A stretch of 64,000 bases of DNA from Hemileia vastatrix (lineage: Eukaryota > Basidiomycota > Pucciniomycetes > Pucciniales > Zaghouaniaceae), in NCBI GenBank assembly GCA_030280995.1, contig JASXTE010000005.1:35184501-35248500 (forward strand), read 5' to 3'. Below the pieces are notes generated by a model, which worked only from the letters and a program-made list of their open reading frames with translations, had not been told where the DNA came from and made no database searches. Positions 43,076 through 53,432 of the stretch are shown here, piece after piece (within the stretch, counting starts at the first letter, position 1; every line of letters begins with the position of its first letter). The position numbers were made by a program, and so were the translations under genes.

Positions 43076-44103
43076 TCCCCTGTCCTGTTGAGAGATACCA
43101 GATGAGATTTATTTGCTACAGCAAGTTGGGGACTGTTACAATACCCCTTCTAACAAACTTCTTTACTGCTTAACCAGTCAAGAAAGTAGCCTAGATAGAC
43201 TAAAGATCAAAGCAAACCTGAAATTCAGAAAGATCTACACCAGAAAACCAAAACACTGTGCACTTGTTGCACAGAAAACAGCAATAATACTTGATGCAGG
43301 TTGCAAAGCTACACCAGAGAAACCAGTTGCCAAAGTAGAGATAAATGAAGAGCCCACCTTGCAACAAACACAGCCAATTTTGTCCAAAAGCTCATGAAAA
43401 CAGAGTAATAAACAGTGATATAATTACCAGATGGTTGTATGATAATTAAAGTTTCCCCAAACTGTCTTATTCAGTATGTACACACAGACCCCCATCTAAA
43501 AAGCTATGCTACAGCAACTAATTTGACTTTTCAGCCAGCCTAATTGCATAAAAACCCTCTAGAAGCGCTCTCCAGAATGCTAAAGTAGAGGAAGGCAGGC
43601 CTCCTTGAAGCAGCCTGGCCTCCTGAAGCCATAAAACTACCAAAAAACAACTAAAAACCCTAAAAACAGCAGAAAAAACCTTATACCTTAAAATATGCTA
43701 AAAAATCAAAAGGACATGAAATATAAAGAAAAACCAGGGCTATTGAATGACAATAGTTTTATCCTTATAGATCCAACATTCAGCCTGTTAATACAGAAAA
43801 AAGTCATAATAAAAATTAATGCCATTTAAGACATCACCAAACAGTACCAAACTACACAACAAAAACTGCAAAAAATCAAGTGGAACCTGCTAGCAGGTGC
43901 CTATTTCTATATTCATAATTGATTTGAGAGCAAATTCGATTTGATGTTGCGCAAGCTAGTGTGCTCATTGCTCAGTGCACAGTCTTTCCAGAATAATTAC
44001 AGCTGAGCTGAAATTGAGTTAAGTCAAAGATAGAGATTGGAACCTGCTATTAGTTGCCCATGTTTTTTTTCTGGTGAAAGACACCAGCAAATTTTGGATT
44101 ACA
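43076..44103 (-). repeat. E4 5' LTR, remaining parts around a MITE
   Basis: 43076-43863 and 44080-44103 continue the LTR begun at 30989. Together with 30989-31056 they give about 880 bp, matching 23553-24427. The MITE at 43864-44076 lies between. Confidence 0.85.
43864..44076. mobile_element. 213-bp inverted-repeat element, copy 1
   Basis: Left end AACTGCAAAAAATC..., right end ...TTTTTTTTCTGGTG. The second copy at 51694-51905 has the cleaner left end CACCACAAAAAATC. Terminal inverted repeats of roughly 38 bp include a self-complementary core (ACCTGCTAGCAGGT). The AAA duplication (43861-43863, 44077-44079) is confirmed by the uninterrupted E4 LTR at 24398-24420. Non-coding. 3-bp duplications and CACCA-like ends would suit a CACTA- or PIF-type source, but this is a guess. 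Confidence 0.8.
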
Positions 44104-44632
44104 ACAACATCAAGAACTATAAGAAGCTCTCAAATTATCTCAGCAGTCAATGAAGTGTCATCATGATCAAGGAAAGACCCAGCATTGTGTGCTGCAGGTA
44201 GGTGAAGAGGTTTGTATAAGCTCACATTTCATTTCCACATTATGCCCCAGTGCTAAACTAGATCACAAGAAAGTGGGGCCATTCAAAGTCAAACGCAAGG
44301 TATCTGACTCAGCTTATGAACTGGAACTACCAATCGCAATGAGGCTAGTAGATCCAGTTTTCAAAATTTCATTACTAACAAATCATAAAGAGGATACAAT
44401 CCTAGGACATCCAGAAGAGCCACCAGCACCAATACAGGTGGAAATGAAAAGGAGTTTGAGGTGGAAAAGGTTGTTTCTAAAAGGTTTTATAGAGGAAAGG
44501 TTCAGTACTTAGTTCATTGGAAATGATATGGGGTTGGAGATAGGTCTTGGGAACCAGTGGAAAATTTGGTGAATGCTAAGGAAAAGTTGAAGGAGTTTGA
44601 GAAGGAGCACAGGGGAAGGAGGGGTAAATGAG
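44104..44632 (+). pseudogene. E3 integrase C-terminus and chromodomain
   Basis: Resumes the integrase broken at 23552: HQEL*EALKLSQQSMKCHHDQGK, then VGEEVCISSHFIS, KLDHKKVGPFKVKRKVSD, AYELELPIAMRLVDPVFKISLL, and a chromodomain (FYRGKVQYLVHWK*YGVGDRSWEPVENL) at about 44455-44630 that ends in a natural stop. A TGA lies inside the chromodomain. Confidence 0.85.
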
Positions 44633-44639
44633 TGGGTAA

Positions 44640-45553
44640 TGTCAGGATTTGGTTGAGAGGTGAGGAGGAGGAGCGCTATGGGTTCTATGCATTGTGAGAG
44701 GGGGAAGAGAGGATATTGCATAAGGGGGCTATATGGGGCAAGAATTGTGGAAGGCTCCTCATCAGAAAACTTATCTAGTAATCTAATTACTCTCTAGTCT
44801 CACATTTGTATCCAAAATAGTCAGTCCCATCTTCTCTCACTGTTGATAGTCTCAACATAGTCAGTCTTAGTTAGTCTCACTGCTGTACTCAGCATAGTCA
44901 GTCCCATCACAGGCTAGCTTTAGCACTAGTAATAGTCTGCCTTCTTAGGTCTTAACAGAAACTAGTCAACTAGACATCTAGTTGTTTTCTTTATTTCTGG
45001 TTGTGACCCTGTGTGTGATTCCAGTACTCACCCTGTCCAGTCCCAGTTCAATATTCTCCATGTTTCTCAGAACACATTTTAGCTCTTCTCACTATCTTTT
45101 TACCTATTCTACATGATTAGAATATTGTTTTTCATTTTTGAGATTATTCTTACATGTATTTCTTGTTTATTACATAGATCATCATTTTCTTTTATTAGGT
45201 AATGAACATTTTTATCCTTTGTTTTGTATGTTAATTTTTTTTCTTTTTATATGGTCTGTTTAATTTTCAATCTTATTCAGTCAGAGGCATGGTGAAATAG
45301 AGGTGAATTGTGAGGGAAAAGAGAGAAAGTGTCAGTGTGTGCTAGTATCTAAGTATGATTTAATAGTAAATATTAATGGTCCTACTACTTATTGTTAAAT
45401 TATTTAGTGATTAAACCTCAGGGGAAGACTAATAAAATAGTTATTCTCAATATAAACTCACAATACTTGGATTTTATGTGTGCTAGTGGTGGAAAATAGA
45501 TAAATAAAATATAGTTATAGCTTATATAAAGATAATATCAATTTATTAATGCT
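44640..45553. repeat. Probable start of the E3 3' LTR and unresolved sequence
   Basis: TGTCAGGATTTGGTTGAG begins a few bases after the end of the E3 chromodomain, where a 3' LTR would start. Repeated short strings (AGTCAGTCCCATC, CATAGTCAGTC) occupy 44800-44920. The right LTR boundary was not found, and no second copy is in the window. Confidence 0.45.
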
Positions 45554-45556
45554 TTA

Positions 45557-46528
45557 CACTATGTGGGAAAGTGGTGTCACAGGATTTCCTGCAACAACCA
45601 ATTGCAAGCCACAAACTGGGCTTAAAATCCACAAAGCAAAAATTCAGTGTACTGCTACATTAAAAATTTCCTGCAACAATTCCAAGAGTTGCTGCACATC
45701 CCTTTCACTTTGGTATGCTCATTTCTTTCATATTTTTTTATGTCTCTCATTTTCACACAGTAAAACTAGGTATCAAAAGGAAAAATACAATAATACATTT
45801 TTTTCATTTACACTCAGATTTTTAGCTAAATAAGTAATAATTAAAAATTAACAAATATTTACAGAAAAAAAATTCAATCACCCAGAAACATAGTTTTAAT
45901 TAGTGTCTTCTCAGCTCCCCCTAGATAATCATATTTTTATTTTTGAGTGGAGGTGGGCAAGTGGTGGTGGGTAGGTGGTAGTGGTAGTGGTAGTGGTAGT
46001 GGGTGGTGGTGGTGGGTGAGTGGTGGTGGGTGAGTGGTGGTGGGCAGGTGGTGGTGGAGGTGGTGGTGCGCAAGTGGTGGAGGTGGTGGTGCACAAGTGG
46101 TGGTTGGTAGGTGGAGGTGGTGGGGGTGGTAGTGGTAGCGGGTGGTGGTTGTGGGTAAGTGGTGGTGGGTGTGGTGGTGGTGGGTGTGGTGGTGGGTGTG
46201 GTGGTGGTGGGTGTGGTGGTGGGTGTGGTGGTGGTGATGGTGGTGGTGGTGGGTGTAGTGGTGGTGGGAGAGTGGAGGGAGGGGTCAGGGCTAAAAATTA
46301 AAAAACGTTAGCTCTAAAAAAAATAGAAAATGTTGAGCAATGAAAAAAGGAAACAACAAAGAAATAATTATCAAAGGCAAAGAAGTGTGAAACAACAACA
46401 TTTGCTGTCTCAGGCAACAAACAATGGTCTCTGGCCATTTTGAATCTTGAAAGTTGCATGCTCTGTGCTGCAACATGCATTAGTCTGTTTGTCGCAGGAC
46501 AGTTTGCAATGCTGTTTTCCACGTAGTG
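45557..46528. mobile_element. CACTA-ended DNA element, non-autonomous (972 bp)
   Basis: Ends CACTATGTGGGAAA and TTTTCCACGTAGTG are inverted over about 14 bp. The 3-bp duplication TTA lies at 45554-45556 and 46529-46531. Motifs like CCTGCAACAA and TGTCCTGCGACAA recur near both ends in both orientations, as is usual for subterminal repeats of CACTA (EnSpm/CMC) elements. The interior is mostly a GGTGGT array and encodes no transposase. Confidence 0.7.
45952..46276. repeat. GGTGGT/GGGTGT minisatellite inside the CACTA element
   Basis: About 325 bp of strongly strand-asymmetric G/T-rich sequence built from GGTGGTGGTGGGTG units. The poly-Gly reading frame across it is a by-product of the repeat. 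Runs of GGG separated by short loops could form G-rich secondary structures. Confidence 0.85.
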
Positions 46529-46540
46529 TTAGGTTTATAC

Positions 46541-46595
46541 AACTCCCTTGGATTTTGCTTACAGCAAGGCAACCGTAAGAGTCTTTCTAGAACAG
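46541..46595. repeat. Terminal fragment of LTR family A
   Basis: CAACTCCCTTGGATTTTGCTTACAGC and the following GTAAGAGTCTTTCTA match the last ~50 bp of LTR A at 3835-3885 and 49859-49910. Only this end is present. It is just outside the CACTA duplication. Confidence 0.6.
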
Positions 46596-46873
46596 GCAGG
46601 AGGGACATATTTTAATTTTAGTTAGCACAGGATAGTTTACCAATGGTCAATGTTCCTTAAATTGTGGTAATTCTATTGTTGGGGGTGCTTTGATGTTCCA
46701 TTATTGTTTAGGATAAGGGCAGCAGTTTTGTAGGTTTCCTGGATTGTTGCAATTCCAGAAATGATATTAGTTGAATTCATTGGTGTGAAATTTTTCATTT
46801 GTAGCATTGAGAATTTTTTTTACCATGTAAGAGTTGGCTGAAACAGTATTAAACATTCTTTTGTTTTCATTTT

Positions 46874-47140
46874 GTTAATTTTGTCTGTTCCAGAAATTTG
46901 TGAGAATCCAGGTCATTCTATTTGAGGTTTGTGCTTTGTTGATTGCATCAGATTTTCTGTGGAATTCATCAAATATTCTGGATTGTGCATCTACAGACAA
47001 TTGAATTTCCATGGAGAACATGGAATCTTTGTTGAATTTGTAGCCTTCCTCTTTGAGATTGTCAAAGAGTTCAGGAATCTGGGAGGCAAGGTTGGAGAGA
47101 TCTGAACATTCACTCAGCTTAAGGGAGTGAATTTTTTGGT
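46874..47140 (-). pseudogene. Gag-like helical fragment
   Basis: One open frame on minus reads SLKLSECSDLSNLASQIPEL, a Lys/Glu-rich helix, and TWILTNFWNRQN before a stop. Upstream frames (to about 47240) keep a similar helical character but are broken. It resembles Gag polyproteins of Copia-type fungal elements in composition, but no diagnostic motif is visible. Confidence 0.3.
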
Positions 47141-48660
47141 AGAGATTTAGCTTTATTGTTTGGGAAATGACACTAAAAAGTTCCTTGAGATAGTTATAGG
47201 CTCTTTTTCAGGGTTGTATTGTGAGAATTTGATGTTGTAGCTCCTTGAAGACTGAGTTGAATAACATTGCACACCTAAAAGGTTCTTAAGATGAGTAGCT
47301 TGTGGAAAATGTTTTTGTTGTATACATGATCAAGAAAGGTCAGTTGAACTTCTTGATATCATTTCCTGTAATTACTTTGGTTGGATTTCAATGCATGTGG
47401 CCAATCTTTTATTTTGGCCTTGGTGTGTTCTAGAGATTCAGAAGTATCTTTTCATTCCTCTTGTTCTTCTCTTCCAGGAACATCTTTTTGATACCCTGCC
47501 ATTGTCTTGTTATTGTTGGCTTCATTGGTGTCTTTTATTACAGTTGGGTATCACTTTTGGCTGTCTGATGGAGATGGTGAGGGCATATGGGGTGGTTGTG
47601 GGATTTTTCCTCTACTTAGTCATTGTGGTGCATTCAGAGTTCACACAGTCAACATATTAATTTTCCCAGTTTAAATTTTGAACAATAAAAAAGGGTTTAT
47701 TTTATGTCATTTTATTTTAATTTTTTATTTTGTTTTTTGTTTAAACTACTTAAGTAAAATAACTAAAGGAAAATCCTGATGTCTCCATAAATTTGTGGTA
47801 GGCTCTAGTAAGAGTAAAAACCTGGGATCCCTATTACAATTGAAAAAAAGGGAAAAAATAGAAGAAAAGAAAAATGAGTAAAAAAAATACCAATGGAGAC
47901 TTTTCTTCAAAGAAACTGGTGATATTTGTGTTTGCATGTAGTTGGAAGCGTTTAAATGCCCATAGAATATAAAGTCAGAAAAAGAATAATATTTCATTTC
48001 TTTAAGTAAGACATGTTTTACATACATATAGTTGCACTGAAGTTGAGCACTTAAAAGCTACAACCCAAGGTACCAAGTCTTGTTGGTCTTTTTTGGAAAG
48101 TTGATTAATTAATTTAAGTAAAAAAGAGACTATAAAAAACAATCTCATGGTTATATTTTTTTTCTTTTACCTTACTTTACATTCCTACAATTCCAGCAAA
48201 GAGCTAAATCCATGATTTGATGTCAAAAATGATAAAAGGTTCATGTTTTCCAAAAATAGTATATGGCTGGTGGGTGTGATGTTGTTGATACAACCTATTA
48301 AAATACAAATGTGAGTTAGTAGGCCAATTTCTAACACATTTTGACTACAACTTGTACCTGATAATTGGCTGTCCCAGTGATTATCTGTGCCAAGTTGTAT
48401 GAGTCATGGTTAAGTGATTGGTAAGGTGATGTGCAATACAATATGAAAATAGAAGAATGAAAAAATTTTAGTGAGTAGTGAGTAGTAAAGATTGGATGAG
48501 AATAAATGATAGTACAGGAGTATTATTTATATTTAATCATTAAAGTCATTCCATCATCTATTATACAAGTATCTTGTTACATTACTATCTAAAATGGGAA
48601 CATAATGTTTTATATCAAATTGGATTAATACAGTATTTGAATTTTCCTGATTCGATATAT
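47141..48660. other. Intergenic or decayed sequence, no gene recognised
   Basis: Short ORFs without family motifs. No terminal repeat or RNA gene seen. Confidence 0.4.
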
Positions 48661-48839
48661 TAGGGGGGGTCAAACATTACAATATATGCCTTTAGGACAT
48701 TAGTCTCACAATTCTATTCCAAGACACCATCATAAATGGCAGACTTGGGTTTAGACATGTCAAACATTTGGTCAAATACTCCCTATTCTTGCACCATAAC
48801 CCCAACCACAATCCAGCACACCAATACACACATTCCAGC

Positions 48840-49910
48840 TGTGGAAGTCTAAAGATTAGTACAGCACTAAGTTTTATTAAAAGTGGATATTGGGAGGTGA
48901 TTATAGATATTGGATAAGCCATTCTAATTTTACATCAATTTATATTTGAAGAAAGGGTGTTATAAGTGGTAAAAGGGGTTAATTTTACAAGTCACAATTT
49001 AAAAATTATTTAACAAGAAAGAAATAAAAATATAAGCATAAAAGTACATAAAATGAAAGACAGGACTATACAGAGCCTTAGGAAATTTTTGGGGAATTTT
49101 CACTATTTTTCTACTTTTTTTAAAAATTTTATAAAGTATTTTTTTTAATAAATTACTTAACTTTGATGATTTTTAATTAGATGAATAGGGCTTCAAGGAC
49201 TACAAAAATTAGTTGGGAATGTAGAGGAGAAGCAGATATATCATCTGTAATTTTTCTAATTTTTTTATTAGGAATTTAAGGTTCTAATTGAGTCCGGAAG
49301 TCCATATGAGTTCTGGAATTCTCCAGACAAGCTCTGTACAAACTCCAGGATACTCCACAAAGGGAAAATATGGAATGTGACCTAACTATGCATATAAAGC
49401 TTTATAATAAAATTTATATTAGAGATCATATAACCTATTTAAAAAAAGATACCATATCATTAACAACCAAAAACATATAATAACATTTAAAATTTGTAAT
49501 ACCCTTATAAATTAACACTTTTATATAACACTTTATAAATATTTTTACACAACACAATTACATATACTTATAGGGTATCATTGAAAAGGTCTCAACTTCA
49601 GGGACTTGGTTTTAACAACTGTTCACAAAAATATAAAAAAATTTATAAAAATATAAATATTTTAATCATTTAAATAACTTTTCTGGTACAAATTTATGTT
49701 GTATTTTCTTCACCAAACATAAAAGAACATCAATTTTACATCTCAAAACCATTAATGACAGATATTCAAAAGGTCTTTTCTTATCAAGTAGACTTATTAG
49801 CTTAGTTAATTGTGAAATCTTTATTTACTTAAAGGGACAGCTTTTTCTTTGGTTTATCCAACTCCCTTGGATTCTGCTTACAGCAAGGCAACTGTAAGAG
49901 TCTTTCTACA
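48840..49910. repeat. Solo LTR family A, copy 2
   Basis: TGTGGAAGTCTAAAGATTAGTA to GAGTCTTTCTACA, second copy of 2806-3885. It interrupts R1, as shown by the uninterrupted R2 sequence at 50975-51020. Flanks CCAGC and CCTCA are not a clean duplication. Confidence 0.7.
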
Positions 49911-50309
49911 CCTCAATCCACTGCACATCATACCCCTTTTCTCTCAACCCCACATCATCCTGGACTCTTGCTCAAGTTTATATATTCATCATGGCCCTCA
50001 ACTTTTTCCCTTGAAACTCTTCCATATCATATTTCAGAACACATTTCAAAACACATTTCTGAATGCATTTTATAATGCATATCCTAATCATCATGCAATT
50101 CTCTTTCCAGATTCCCCCAACTCTCTTCCTTTCTACATCTTTTTCTGCCCTTTCATTAAGGTATGTTTTTTATCTTTTTATTCACAGCTTCACATTTTCC
50201 TCATTTTTCTCTTCAAGCCCCTTCCAACACTTACCTAAGGTGAGTGCTACCTGATCCAGCTTTTCTTTTTACTGACTTTTTTCTCTATTTTTTCCTTTTT
50301 TGGGTTTTT

Positions 50310-50740
50310 ATTTTTTCCAAATTGCTTCAGAAACAGTCCTAGAATAATTCTAGACTGTTTCCAAACATTTTTGGTAATATTTTTTAGCCTCAGAAACATG
50401 CTGGCAGAATGCCCAGCACATTTCTGAGCGTTTTTACTGACTTTTTTTTTCTTTTTTTTCCAAATTGCTTTGGAAATGGTACCAGAATGATTCTACACTG
50501 TTTCCAAGTGTTTTAGGTAAGTTTTTTTTTAATTTTTTAGCCTTGAAAACATGCTGGAAGCATGCCCAGCACATTTCTGAGCATTTTTACTAACTTTTTT
50601 TTTTCAAAATTGCTTTGGAAACAGTACCAGAACCATTCTACACTGTTTTCAAGCATTTTTTGTAAGTTTTTTTTTTCCTTTGGAAACCTTTTAGAAACAT
50701 GCCTGCTACAATGCTGATTCATTTATTTGACTTTTTTTTT
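50310..50740. repeat. Tandem repeat, about 140-bp unit, three copies
   Basis: Each unit has AAATTGCTTYRGAAAYRGT, then ATTCTASACTGTTTYCAA, a T-rich stretch, AAACATGCTGG and CAGCACATTTCTGAGC. The third copy is partial. Non-coding. Confidence 0.7.
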
Positions 50741-51399
50741 CAAAATAACCATCAAACAACTCAAGCTCCTCCTGGGTTAGATTATTGTGAAAAGTTTACT
50801 CATTAGGGGGTTTCAAACATTACCATATATGCCTGGTGGACTTCAGTCTCAAAATGCCATTCCAAGACACTTTCATAAATGGATTACTTGGGGTTAGGCA
50901 TGTCAAACATGAAGGCAAATACTTCCTACTCTTGCTCCATTTCCCCAACCACAATTCAGCCTACCAATACATATATTCCCCCAATGCACTGTGCATTAAA
51001 TTTCTGCACCTCCTCCCCCACATCATCCTGTTTAATTTTTTCACCATCAAAATTACTGACTCAATTTTTTATATTTTTGATTATATTACCTTGAACTTTG
51101 TTCTCAATTTTTTCTTCAGTTTAGCTACTCTACCATTTGAAATTCATTTCAAACCCATAAAAAGTCAATGGAAGGCTTGGATTCTTGGTCTCAATAAGAC
51201 ACTGGATGAATCAAAATCTTGGATTATTGAATGAGCTGGAAAGCCTGTAAATGTTGAAGGTGTAGGGAGAGCTCTTAACAGTTTTATTGTTTAAACTTTT
51301 ACTCCTGATCCTCCTGACACTTGAGTTATATTTTTATCAATCTGTGCACATCACAATGCTCGAATCCAATAAAGCCATAATTTTCAACGTAAGATTTAG

Positions 51400-52465
51400 C
51401 AAATTTGTGTGAGAGGCTTACTTTTGTAGTGTAAGAGACTAATGGTGAAAATTATGAATTTCATACATAATTTGTATCTCTGGCAGTTTCAAACTAATGT
51501 AAGAGGATCACTTTTTAATGTGAGAGTCCAATGTTGCACATTATGGATGAAATCCTTGATTTTTGCCATTGGAAGTTGAAAATAAGTGCAAGAGGCTCTC
51601 TTTTGGAGTATTAGAGTTCAATAATAAAGATTATGGATGAAATTCATTATTTGCACTATTGGCAGGGGCAAATCAGTGCAAGAGGCTTTCTTTCACCACA
51701 AAAAATCATTTGGAACCTGCTAGCAGGTGCCTATCCCTATATTCAGTTTTGATTTAAGAGTAAATTTGATTTGATGTTGCACAAACTAGTGTGCTCATTG
51801 TTCAGTGCGAAGTCTTTCCAGAAGAATTACAGCCGAGCTGAAATTGAGTGAAGTCAAAGATAGAGATTGGCACCTGCTATCAGGTGTCCATGTTTTTTTC
51901 TGGTGTTTTGGAGTATAAGAGTTCAATAATTCAAATTATGGATGAAATCTATAATTTGCACATTGGCAGTGGCATAAAAGTGCAGAGGCTTGCTTTTTGA
52001 ATTTAAGAGTTCCATAATGCAAACTATGGATGAAATCCATGATTTGAAACATGGGATGTTGCAAACTAGTGTGTGGGGCTTGCTTTTGCAATGTAAGAGT
52101 TCAATGATGCAAATTATGAATGAAATCCATTATTTGCACCATTGGGCAGTGGCAAATCAGTGCGAGAGGCATGCTTTTGGAGTATAAGAGTTCAATAATG
52201 CAAATTATGGATGAAATCCTTGATTTTCACCATTAGAAGTGGCAAATCAGTGCAAGGGGCTCACTTCTGGAGTATAAGAGTTCAATAATGCAAATTATGG
52301 ATGAAATCTATGATTTTCACTATTGGTAATGGCAAATCAATGTGAGAGGCTTGCTTTTAAAATATAAGAGTTCAATAATGCAAGTTATGGATGAAAACCA
52401 TGATTTGCACCATTGGAAGTTTCAAATTAATGTGGGAGGCTTGCTTTTGTAATGTAAGAGTCACT
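51400..52465. repeat. Minisatellite with a ~90-bp unit in R2
   Basis: About ten diverged units with the cores GGAGTATAAGAGTTCAATAA, TGCAAATTATGGATGAAATC and GATTTGCACCATTGG, then CAGTGCAAGAGGCTTGCTTT. MITE copy 2 interrupts one unit at 51694-51905. Non-coding. Confidence 0.8.
51694..51905. mobile_element. 213-bp inverted-repeat element, copy 2 (212 bp)
   Basis: CACCACAAAAAATC ... TTTTTTTCTGGTG. Ends are inverted over roughly 38 bp with small indels. The TTT duplication at 51691-51693 and 51906-51908 is deduced from the intact minisatellite units, which have CTTTTGGAG at this point. About 85-90% similar to 43864-44076 by eye. Confidence 0.85.
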
Positions 52466-53432
52466 GTCATCAAAAATTTCAGGGGTAGGTAGATTGGCAC
52501 AGTGCACTACAGCAGCACATATATAATTTAAGTCTAGCTCAAGTGTAAGTCAGAAGACAAAATGTCTGCTATTTGAATATCCCGCTATGAAAGTTTTTTC
52601 AGAAGGGCTGCAACAAGATGTTAGGGGTGACTTATAGCTTGCTGCACAGTGAACTGTGCGTATAAGAATGGGTGCCTAAGGATTAGGTGAAGAAAAATTT
52701 TAAGGTATGGGCATTTGTGTACCTAATGCTGACTAATCAAGTTAAGGGGAAGAAGTGCTTGAGGTGCTTGGATGTACCCAACAGATGGCATGTGTAGGGA
52801 AAAGCGCACTGTTGAAGTATACCTGTTAATGGGGTATGTAAGTCGAATTAAAATGACTTACTTGGTACCTTTTTTGAGGCTTGCTTGAATGGCATATATG
52901 GTAATGTTTGACACCCCCTATTGTTTGTATTTGATATGATGATTGGTTGTTTTAGGTGATGAGGGAAAGTATTGTTACTCCAACAGATGTGTCCGACTAG
53001 CTTTTCCCGTAGAATAAAATCAAAGTTAATCACATGGTATGGATTGAAGGTAAAACGCGAACACGCGCGTCATTGAGATGTTAGTTTGTTTTTATATTTA
53101 TTGTCATATATGGAGATGTGCATGTGTTTTAAGGGGGAGTGAATTAATTGAATTATTTGGTTTATGCACGTCTTTTTCTTTCTTTAGTCAACCACCACCA
53201 CCATTACCACCATAACCAGAACACCAACAACATCGCTTCACAATTTTTTTAATATATTAACTGATTACGAGTTTGAAATTGTAACACGTTGGTATTAAAA
53301 AATATATATAGATATATGCTTGATCTCATTGGATTACCCCTTTGTTCCTATCAAGTTAACGACGTTTCTCTCTCTTTTATTTTTACTTTTATTTAATTTG
53401 GAAATAAAGTGTCGTCAAGTTAGTTTGAAATT

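Larger units (their letters stand above)
23553..44103 (-). mobile_element. E4: gag-only LTR element with antisense genes, interrupted by E5 and a MITE
   Basis: LTRs start TGTAGA (23553 TCTAGA; 30989 TGTAGA) and end TTACA. The left LTR is 23553-24427. The other is in three parts: 30989-31056, 43076-43863 and 44080-44103 (about 880 bp). Reading on minus from the 30989 LTR, the strand gives TTTCTGGTACCCAATG directly after the LTR, a primer-binding-like string, and then gag on minus. So the element runs right to left. No RT, RNase H or integrase was found in 24428-30988. Two accessory genes run on + beside the 3' LTR. Flanking bases TATGC and ACAAC do not match, so the TSD is lost or the left end is altered. 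Confidence 0.75.
48663..50803. mobile_element. R1: element with GGGGGGTCAAAC end, interrupted and truncated
   Basis: The end after TA (48661-48662) reads GGGGGGGTCAAACATTACA, matching the start of R2 at 50806. The match continues about 175 bp to 48839, is interrupted by solo LTR A (48840-49910), and resumes from 49911 (CCACATCATCCTG aligned with 51014 onward in R2). No opposite terminus was found, so R1 is cut off by R2 or by deletion. Confidence 0.6.
50806..52918. mobile_element. R2: 2.1-kb TIR element with TA duplication
   Basis: Left end GGGGGTTTCAAACATTACCA and right end (inverted) GGGGGTGTCAAACATTACCA share about 27 bp through CATATATGCC. TA flanks both sides (50804-50805, 52919-52920), as in Tc1/mariner-type insertion. 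The ORF at 50836-51234 has no transposase motif, so it looks non-autonomous. The interior holds a minisatellite and MITE copy 2. Confidence 0.75.

Noticed and set aside
46020..46301. Glycine-rich protein ORF
   Set aside because: It is only the translation of the GGTGGT/GGGTGT array; there is no upstream signal and composition is fully explained by the repeat.
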